Program-made: the position numbers and the translations under genes | From: Pseudothermotoga_B sp051235805 | Lineage (GTDB): Bacteria; Thermotogota; Thermotogae; Thermotogales; DSM-5069 | DNA length: 64,000 nucleotides | Reading direction: 5' to 3' | Assembly (NCBI RefSeq): GCF_051235805.1 | Contig: NZ_JBPNXV010000001.1 | Coordinates: 1,922,001 to 1,986,000, forward strand | In this document: positions 58,413 through 64,000 of the stretch, piece after piece | Numbering within the stretch: position 1 is the first letter of the stretch | How the letters are laid out: the number at the start of each line of letters is the position of its first letter | The notes under the pieces: generated by a model | What the model was told of the DNA's origin: nothing | Databases searched by the model: none | The model's input: the letters and a program-made list of their open reading frames with translations, nothing else

Positions 58413-60104
58413 TCAGCCGTTCGTATTCACATTCTGCTTCATCTTGTTTCTGTGCTTGAGAGATCTTTCTACAAAGACTTCTTCACCGGTGATTGGGTCT
58501 ATGCCAGTATAATACATCGCAGTGCTCAGCGTACCAGGAGAAGGTGTGAAGATTTGAATCTGCTGTGGGTGATAGCCAAGATTTCTTTGAATGAACTTTT
58601 TAAGGTAATCGTTCTCGTGCATCGACTCACCGGGGTGTGCGACAATGAAATAACCTATCACATACCTTTTCTTGCTCAAAGTCTTCGAAAGACTTTCGAA
58701 CCTTCGTTTGAACTCAAGAAAAAGTTCAGCAGGAGGCTTTCTCATCAGTTTGAGCACCTTGGGATGTGCGTGTTCTGGAGCAAGTTTCAGTTGTCCTGGT
58801 GTGAAATCGACCAGTTTTTTTATGATTCTGTCTGCATCTTTGTCCATCAAGATCAAATCGTGTCTTATACCGGATGAAACAAACAAATGCTTCACACCTT
58901 CTACAGATTTGACCTTTTCAAGCAGTTCAAGGTAATCTTCGTGAGTTACCTTAGCGTTTTCACACACCGCTGGGTGAAGACAGAACTTCTTACACTGCCC
59001 TTGGGTTTCTCTTCTTTGGCACTTTGAATTGTACATATTCGCCGTTGGTCCACCGACATCTGAGATGGTTCCGCGAAAGTCAGGGTGTTTCGTGAGCATT
59101 TTTGCTTCCTCAATGATTGAATCGATGCTTCGTGAAAGTACATGTGTCGTTTGATGGTGTGTGAGTGCACAGAAACTACACATTCCATAACAACCTCTCA
59201 CAGCAGTGATGGAAAATTGAATCATCTCTAATGCAGGGACAGTTCCCATTCTTGCGTAGTATGGGTGAGTTCTTCTTTCAAAGTCCAGTAAGTAAAGTCT
59301 GTCGAGTTCTTCCTGCTCAAGTGGCAATTGTGGTGGATTTTGAACTACATAGCGATTGTCCTGTTTCTGATAGATCAAAACATTTCGATACGGATCAGTC
59401 CAAAACTGTAAGAGCGCTGTTGCTTTAGCATACTTGCTTTTATCTTGCGATATTTCTTCAAAACTTGGTAGCTCTATGCCATTTTCTGGTCTCTGCGATG
59501 TCCAAAATACCGTGCCCGGAATGCCATGGCAAGAGGTAATATCTTTTGTTTTCTCCAAAGTTTGCGCGATTTGAAGAACAGCTTTCTCTGCCATACCGTA
59601 GACGAGAAGATCGGCTTTGGCGTCGAGCAAGATAGACTTTCTGAGCGTGTCAGACCACCAATCGTACTGTGCAAATCGTCTTAAGCTCGCCTCAAGACCA
59701 CCCAAGACAATCGGGACTTTTGGGAAAAATCTTCGTACTAAATTCGAGTAGACTATCACAGCTCGGTCTGGTCTCTTACCTCCAATACCTCCAGGTGAGT
59801 AGTCATCTGTCTTTCTTTTCTTCATTGAAGCTGTGTAGTTGGCAACCATTGAATCAACGTTGCCACCACTGATACCAAAAAATAGCCTTGGTCTTCCCAA
59901 ACGTGTGATATCTTCACCACTATGCCAATCAGGCTGTGCTATGACACCGACTCTGTAACCTTTCGAGAGTAAATAGTGCCCTATCAGCGCGACACCAAAA
60001 GATGGGTGATCAACATAAGCATCACCTGTAACGAGTATCACATCGAGTTCTTTCCAACCAAGTCTTTCAACTTCTTCAACAGTTGTCGGCAGAAACATAT
60101 TCAC
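58413..60104 (-). CDS. YgiQ-family radical SAM protein
   Basis: The 563-residue protein has the YgiQ N-terminal domain (LDVILVTGDAYVDHPSFGVA, KTDDYSPGGIGGKRPDRAVI) and a radical-SAM motif CYGMCSFCAL near residue 305. A later QLKLAPEHAHPKVLKLMRKP is also diagnostic. This UPF0313 group has no settled function. The C terminus ends at NTNG, directly next to TnpB debris; normal members run a little longer with a basic tail, so the last residues may have been replaced by the insertion. Confidence 0.9.
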   Translation of the reverse strand: MNMFLPTTVEEVERLGWKELDVILVTGDAYVDHPSFGVALIGHYLLSKGYRVGVIAQPDWHSGEDITRLGRPRLFFGISGGNVDSMVANYTASMKKRKTDDYSPGGIGGKRPDRAVIVYSNLVRRFFPKVPIVLGGLEASLRRFAQYDWWSDTLRKSILLDAKADLLVYGMAEKAVLQIAQTLEKTKDITSCHGIPGTVFWTSQRPENGIELPSFEEISQDKSKYAKATALLQFWTDPYRNVLIYQKQDNRYVVQNPPQLPLEQEELDRLYLLDFERRTHPYYARMGTVPALEMIQFSITAVRGCYGMCSFCALTHHQTTHVLSRSIDSIIEEAKMLTKHPDFRGTISDVGGPTANMYNSKCQRRETQGQCKKFCLHPAVCENAKVTHEDYLELLEKVKSVEGVKHLFVSSGIRHDLILMDKDADRIIKKLVDFTPGQLKLAPEHAHPKVLKLMRKPPAELFLEFKRRFESLSKTLSKKRYVIGYFIVAHPGESMHENDYLKKFIQRNLGYHPQQIQIFTPSPGTLSTAMYYTGIDPITGEEVFVERSLKHRNKMKQNVNTNG

Positions 60105-60308
60105 TGAGAATATTATCAGATCTCAACAAAACTGTGAAGCGAACTGTGAATGCATTCAAACAGTTACTCGTGCAAACAGTGATACTTTCAAAAGTATGTA
60201 AACCTCCTGGTGGTTTCACAGTCTGTGTGTTAACGAAAATCGAACCAGGGGGATTCAGAAATGAAAACAAAAGATAAGGGAAGATAATTGCAAAAAACAA
60301 GAGATAAA

Positions 60309-60358
60309 TTGAGAATCAGTATTATTCTCAAGCCTAATGCCTAAGAATCAATTCTCAG
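60309..60358. promoter_or_regulatory. Two inverted repeats with a shared TGAGAAT-like half-site
   Basis: TTGAGAAT and ATTCTCAA with a 7-nt centre (60309-60331), then CTAAGAAT-CA-ATTCTCAG (60341-60358, one mismatch). They lie between ygiQ and the LacI gene and look like paired operators for an unidentified regulator, perhaps Fur-family-like in form. The remaining 60105-60308 shows nothing I recognise. Confidence 0.4.
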
Positions 60359-60383
60359 GACGATCTTTACGGAAAGTTCGATA

Positions 60384-60413
60384 TTGACTCTGTTGGCATC
60401 TAAGTGCAAGATT
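60384..60413 (+). promoter_or_regulatory. Promoter of the LacI regulator gene
   Basis: TTGACT (60384) and AAGATT (60408) with an 18-nt spacer. Transcription would start near 60420, just before the tandem operator. Confidence 0.4.
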
Positions 60414-60424
60414 GTATCAGGTTT

Positions 60425-60448
60425 GAAAACGTTTTCAAAAACGTTTTC
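60425..60448 (+). promoter_or_regulatory. Tandem LacI-type operator
   Basis: GAAAACGTTTTC, a perfect 12-bp palindrome with the central CG of LacI/CcpA-type sites, is followed at once by AAAAACGTTTTC. Two adjacent half-helical sites at the predicted transcription start suggest strong autorepression by the downstream regulator. Confidence 0.7.
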
Positions 60449-60469
60449 AAAAAGGGAGTGCTAAAAATC

Positions 60470-61486
60470 TTGAAAAATAAGCTGGAAAACGGCTCATCAA
60501 ATATCAAAAGCGTTGCTCAGATAGCTGGTGTTTCCATCTCTACGGTTTCAAGGGTCATAAACAAACCAGAAAGTGTGAGTGAAGAACTGAGAAATAGGGT
60601 GAGAAGAGCGATTCAGGAGCTTGGATATCAACCCAACCAAGTTGCTCGTAGTTTGAGGACTGGTTCGACAAGATTGATAGGCTTTATCATTCCAGACATA
60701 ACAAACCCCGCTTTTCTAATGATGGTGAAAGGTGCGGAGGATTTCTTGAAAAGAAAAGGTTACACCTTCATGGTGTGTGGAACAGATCACAACGTCCGTG
60801 AGGAAATCAAATTGCTTAAAGCACTTCTATCCCAAAATGTTGACGCAATGATCGTCACTTGTTCTGGTGGGCAGAACTCAGATTTTTCACGATTAGTAAA
60901 TTCCACAAAGATAAAACTGGTCTTCATGGATCGACGTTACGAAGATTTGAACGTTCCATACGTAGGTGTCGATAACACGGCTGGTGTGGAAAGGATCACA
61001 GATTATTTGATTGAGACCGGGCACAGATCGCTTGTTTATCTGAGCGGTGAACGAAATACTTCGAGCGCTAAGGAAAGACTACGCGGTTTCATAAACAGCG
61101 TTAAAAAGCACCGTATAGAAGATTTTCAGGTACTGTATGGAAAATTTACCTTTGAGAGTGGGTACGAACTTGTGAAAAGGCTCAAGAAAATTCCTCAGGC
61201 AGTAGTCGGTGGTAACGATTTGGTCGCGCTTGGTGCCATCGAGGCACTCACGGAAATGGGACATTCTGTTCCAGAAGATGTCAGCGTGGTTGGTTTCGAT
61301 GACATGTTTTACAGTAAGTATTCCAAACCTGCTTTGACGACGGTGAGACAACCCATATATCAAATGGGATACACTGCCGGTAAGATACTATACCAAATTC
61401 TCACTAAAGGCAGTGTCAGGAAACACTCTACGATACTTCAGACAGATATAGTTTTGAGAGAAACTGCTAAGCCAAGGAACAATTAA
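60470..61486 (+). CDS. LacI-family transcriptional regulator of the sugar ABC operon
   Basis: TTG at 60470 follows GGGAG by about 11 nt. An upstream in-frame start would translate through the operator and is rejected. The 338-residue protein has the LacI headpiece SVAQIAGVSISTVSRVINKP and the hinge NQVARSLRTGSTRLIGFIIP. The sugar-binding core contains VFMDRRYEDLNVPYVGVDNT and VPEDVSVVGFDDMFYSKYSK. It likely represses itself and the following transporter genes. Confidence 0.9.
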   Translation: MKNKLENGSSNIKSVAQIAGVSISTVSRVINKPESVSEELRNRVRRAIQELGYQPNQVARSLRTGSTRLIGFIIPDITNPAFLMMVKGAEDFLKRKGYTFMVCGTDHNVREEIKLLKALLSQNVDAMIVTCSGGQNSDFSRLVNSTKIKLVFMDRRYEDLNVPYVGVDNTAGVERITDYLIETGHRSLVYLSGERNTSSAKERLRGFINSVKKHRIEDFQVLYGKFTFESGYELVKRLKKIPQAVVGGNDLVALGAIEALTEMGHSVPEDVSVVGFDDMFYSKYSKPALTTVRQPIYQMGYTAGKILYQILTKGSVRKHSTILQTDIVLRETAKPRNN

Positions 61487-61502
61487 CCCCAGGAGGGGTT
61501 AA
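61483..61502 (+). promoter_or_regulatory. Stem-loop overlapping the regulator stop codon
   Basis: TTAACCCC, loop AGGA and GGGGTTAA pair perfectly across the LacI gene's TAA. There is no T-run after it. It may limit read-through or protect the downstream binding-protein mRNA. Confidence 0.55.
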
Positions 61503-61524
61503 AACTCAAGGTGGAGGTGGTTTT

Positions 61525-62472
61525 ATGAGAAAGTTTCTCACTGTTGTGGTTGCTGTGGCAATTCTCGTAGTTGGATTCACTGTTTTTGCCGAAACAAAGG
61601 GGAAGATCGCAGTTGTGATTTCCACCCTCAACAATCCGTGGTTTGTTGTGCTTGCAGATGCCGCCAAACTGAGGGCTCAAGAGCTGGGTTATGAAGTCAC
61701 CGTTTTTGACTCTCAGAACGATACAGCCAAAGAATCATCACACTTCGACACGATAATAGCCGCAGGTTTTAAGGCTATACTCTTCAACCCGACAGACGCC
61801 GATGGATCAATTGCGAACGTACGCCGCGCAAAAGATGCAGGCATACCAGTTTTTTGCATCGACAGAGGCATCAACGCAAGAGGTATTGCTGTCTCGCAGA
61901 TCTACTCTGACAACTACTATGGTGGAGTTCTCATGGGCGAGTATTTCGTTAAGTTCATGAAAGAAAAGGTCAAAGCAGACAAAATACCTTACGCTGAACT
62001 GCTTGGTATACTCAGTGCACAACCTACTTGGGACAGGTCAAATGGTTTCCACTCAGTTGTTGACAAATACAAAGAGTTCACCATGGTAGCCCAGCAGTCT
62101 GCAGAATTCGACAGAGACACCGGGTTCAAGGTCACAGAACAAATACTGCAAGGTCATCCAGAGATTAAAGCAATATGGTGTGGAAACGATGCGATGGCAC
62201 TTGGTGCTCTGATGGCTGTTGAAGCTGCGGGCAGAAAAGATATCTTCATATTTGGTTTTGACGGCGCAGAAGATGTTATCTATGCGATCAACGAAGGAAG
62301 ACTGATCGTTGCGACAGTGATGCAATTCCCGAAATTGATGTCCAGGCTTGCCGCAGAATGGGCAGACCAGTATCTGAGAGGCGAAAGACAATTTCCAGAG
62401 ATTGTTCCTGTCACCGTTGAATTGGTGAGCCGAGAAAACATCGATAAGTACGCACCGTATGGTCGTAAGTGA
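61525..62472 (+). CDS. Periplasmic sugar-binding protein, RbsB/ribose type
   Basis: GGTGGAGGTGG precedes the ATG. The 315-residue precursor has a signal peptide (MRKFLTVVVAVAILVVGFTV). The mature protein has KIAVVISTLNNPWFVVLADA, VFCIDRGINARGIAVSQIYS and AIWCGNDAMALGALMAVEAA, all typical of CUT2 binding proteins for ribose, galactose or related monosaccharides. The sugar cannot be told from sequence. Confidence 0.93.
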   Translation: MRKFLTVVVAVAILVVGFTVFAETKGKIAVVISTLNNPWFVVLADAAKLRAQELGYEVTVFDSQNDTAKESSHFDTIIAAGFKAILFNPTDADGSIANVRRAKDAGIPVFCIDRGINARGIAVSQIYSDNYYGGVLMGEYFVKFMKEKVKADKIPYAELLGILSAQPTWDRSNGFHSVVDKYKEFTMVAQQSAEFDRDTGFKVTEQILQGHPEIKAIWCGNDAMALGALMAVEAAGRKDIFIFGFDGAEDVIYAINEGRLIVATVMQFPKLMSRLAAEWADQYLRGERQFPEIVPVTVELVSRENIDKYAPYGRK

Positions 62473-62480
62473 TCTTTTTT

Positions 62481-62501
62481 CCCCGGGCTCTTTGCCCGGG
62501 G
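62481..62501 (+). promoter_or_regulatory. GC-rich stem-loop after the binding-protein gene
   Basis: CCCCGGGC, loop TCTTT and GCCCGGGG pair perfectly 8 nt after the stop. TTTTTT lies before it and no T-run after, so it fits an mRNA-stabilising hairpin that keeps binding-protein levels above the downstream genes. It mirrors the hairpin at 4495-4515. Confidence 0.7.
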
Positions 62502-62519
62502 CTTTGGGGAGGCATCTAC

Positions 62520-63161
62520 GTGCGAAAAAAGATTATCCTTTTGTCACTTGCAGTCATCGTAGCGGTGCTGATCAACAGATCTTGTAAGATTGTTCCTATA
62601 GACCAAGTTAGAAAGACATTTGATCCTAAAAGCTATGCACAAAATGTCTGGCTTAAACTTCAGACTCAACTCGCGAACCTCTCAAAAGCCGACTCCTACG
62701 AAGTACTTGAGCTGCTGAACTTAAATCCAGAGGAAGCTCACCAGAAATATGCCAAGATTGTGGGTATCTCCAACTATAGATACTACATCGTTGAAGGTTC
62801 AGGTCGTGTCGTTTCATTCAACGAAGATGGAATACTTATACAAATAAGAGAAGAGGCAAAACAACCTGAGTTTTACATAACAAGGCGTGTCTTTGGTAAC
62901 ACAATAGTGATGGCCACAGGAATAATCAAAATGGAGGATTTTGACAGAATAATGGACTTTAACCTTGTCTCTACGGCTCTCAACGACATAGTGAGCGAGG
63001 AAGTTGCGACACCTTTTATCGAATCTATGAGAGAAAAAGCCAGCACCTCTGATTTGATGGTCAAATTCATAGGACTTTTCAATCTTCTTCGTGATGACCC
63101 AGTCAGATATCCAATATCAGTCATTCCATTGAAGCTTGAGTTGAGTCAAGGAGGTTACTGA
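62520..63161 (+). CDS. DUF2291-family lipoprotein-like protein of sugar ABC operons
   Basis: GTG at 62520 is 7 nt after GGGGAGG; a longer frame would read through the stem-loop. The 213-residue protein has an N-terminal membrane signal (KKIILLSLAVIVAVLINRSC), whose Cys may be lipid-modified. The body includes IDQVRKTFDPKSYAQNVWLK, typical of this group of predicted periplasmic proteins found between RbsB-like and RbsA-like genes. Its biochemical role is unknown. Confidence 0.82.
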   Translation: MRKKIILLSLAVIVAVLINRSCKIVPIDQVRKTFDPKSYAQNVWLKLQTQLANLSKADSYEVLELLNLNPEEAHQKYAKIVGISNYRYYIVEGSGRVVSFNEDGILIQIREEAKQPEFYITRRVFGNTIVMATGIIKMEDFDRIMDFNLVSTALNDIVSEEVATPFIESMREKASTSDLMVKFIGLFNLLRDDPVRYPISVIPLKLELSQGGY

Positions 63162-64000
63162 ATGAGTGAAAACACCCCTGTTCTTGAAGCAAAGAATCTG
63201 ACCAAGGTTTTTCCAGGTGTCATAGCGGTAAACGATGTTTCATTGTCGATTCAGAGAGGAATGGTCACAGCAATAGTTGGGGAAAACGGTGCAGGTAAAT
63301 CAACCCTTATGAAAATCTTTGCCGGAGTTTACTCTGATTACACGGGGAAGGTTCTTCTCGAAGGCAGAGAGGTTCGTTTTAAAAATCCACGTGAAGCAAT
63401 TGATTCCAGCATATTCTTGATCCCGCAAGAGCTCGATTTAGTGCCAAATCTCACAATCGCTGAGAACATATGGCTTGGTAGAGAGCCGCTGAATTTCTGG
63501 GGTTTCGTTGACTACAAAAAGCTCTTTAGAGAATCAAAGAACGTCTTAACGAGAGTCCGACTCAATGTGGACCCAAAGAAAAAGGTAGAAGAACTCAGCA
63601 CGGGACAACAACAATTGGTTGCCATAGCAAAATCTTTTTTGAGCAAAGCGAAGATCATCATAATGGATGAACCTACTTCAGCAATAAGTGAGAAAGAAAT
63701 AGAAAATCTTTTTGAGATAATCAGAGATCTTCAGAGTAACGGTACCTCGATTCTCTACATATCGCACAAACTGGACGAGGTATTTTCAATCGCTCAAAGA
63801 ATTGTAGTAATGCGAGACGGCAAAGTGGTGGCAGAAGGTAGGACAGACCAATTCAGTTATGATGACGTGGTCAGATTGATGGTTGGAAGAAGCATCGACA
63901 AATTCTTCGTACGGGAAAAGTGTCAGATAGGTGATGAGATTCTCAGAGTGGAGAATCTCTCCGCAGTAGATGAGAGAGGTAAGACTATCGTTGACAACGT
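63162..64000 (+). CDS. Sugar ABC transporter ATP-binding protein, RbsA/MglA type (cut by window edge)
   Basis: The ATG follows AAGGAGG. The visible 279 residues hold the first nucleotide-binding domain: Walker A GENGAGKSTLMKIF, signature ELSTGQQQLVAIAK and Walker B IIIMDEPTSAIS with ISHK after. The start of a second domain (ILRVENLSAVDERGK) is seen at the edge, as in CUT2 duplicated ATPases. The permease gene is expected next, outside the window. Confidence 0.93.
   Translation, partial: MSENTPVLEAKNLTKVFPGVIAVNDVSLSIQRGMVTAIVGENGAGKSTLMKIFAGVYSDYTGKVLLEGREVRFKNPREAIDSSIFLIPQELDLVPNLTIAENIWLGREPLNFWGFVDYKKLFRESKNVLTRVRLNVDPKKKVEELSTGQQQLVAIAKSFLSKAKIIIMDEPTSAISEKEIENLFEIIRDLQSNGTSILYISHKLDEVFSIAQRIVVMRDGKVVAEGRTDQFSYDDVVRLMVGRSIDKFFVREKCQIGDEILRVENLSAVDERGKTIVDN

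Noticed and set aside
60404..60469. N-terminal extension of the LacI regulator
   Set aside because: The in-frame extension would translate the tandem operator and lacks a ribosome site. GGGAG before the TTG at 60470 and the usual headpiece position support the shorter form.

Overview
The window is bacterial chromosome and most probably comes from a member of the Thermotogae, closest in feel to Pseudothermotoga. This rests on gene content and coding style, not on a database match. It has moderate-to-low GC, many GTG and TTG starts behind strong GAGGTG-type ribosome sites, a 416-residue glutamate dehydrogenase, large sugar ABC operons with DeoR- and LacI-type regulators, and a split KtrB/TrkA potassium system. 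No rRNA, tRNA or CRISPR array was seen.

Positions 1-11420 (minus strand) form one long amino-sugar operon. In transcription order it holds a DeoR regulator, a SIS-type glucosamine-6-phosphate deaminase, a lipoprotein with a glycosidase-like barrel, a second SIS protein, an unanchored paralogue of that barrel, a sugar-binding protein, two ABC permeases, a ceramidase-like hydrolase, an N-acetylglucosamine kinase and a GH20 hexosaminidase cut by the window edge. A promoter and a tandem 10-bp repeat operator lie at its head. Positions 11650-20820 hold an esterase, MoaA/MoaC/MOSC, an MFS exporter, a secreted beta-propeller protein, a potassium uptake system and a response regulator.

Positions 20945-25842 are a small GntR-controlled operon: a metal-dependent cyclase, a sodium:solute symporter with a DNA-binding-like tail, and a DRE-TIM aldolase/synthase. 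Glutamate dehydrogenase follows. A minus-strand block (27336-31543) then carries an AcpS-FolK fusion, a biotin-free carboxyltransferase, an M20 peptidase and a LUD protein.

Positions 31700-50425 are the most interesting part: about 19 kb of plus-strand amino-acid catabolism behind a DauR-like PAS/HTH regulator. The first half has RidA, an unidentified PLP enzyme, an FAD amine oxidase with its iron-sulphur partners, a TAXI-TRAP transporter, a two-cysteine racemase and an ion-coupled transporter. The second half (44663-50425) has a meso-diaminopimelate-dehydrogenase-like enzyme, a DapF-like epimerase, a tiny protein resembling the dimerisation domain of ornithine/lysine aminomutases, a large protein with a B12 domain placed in front of an aminomutase-like barrel, a small P-loop ATPase and a D-serine-dehydratase-like enzyme. 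I read this as a rearranged B12 aminomutase pathway for a basic or diamino acid. The substrate is not determined by the sequence.

Positions 53090-58410 are an accessory island. It holds three decayed TnpB (IS605-type) remnants, a broken polyamine-binding protein gene, an apparently intact MjaI-like restriction-modification pair and another decayed gene. The window ends with a YgiQ radical-SAM gene (minus) and a LacI-controlled simple-sugar ABC operon (plus) that runs off the right edge.
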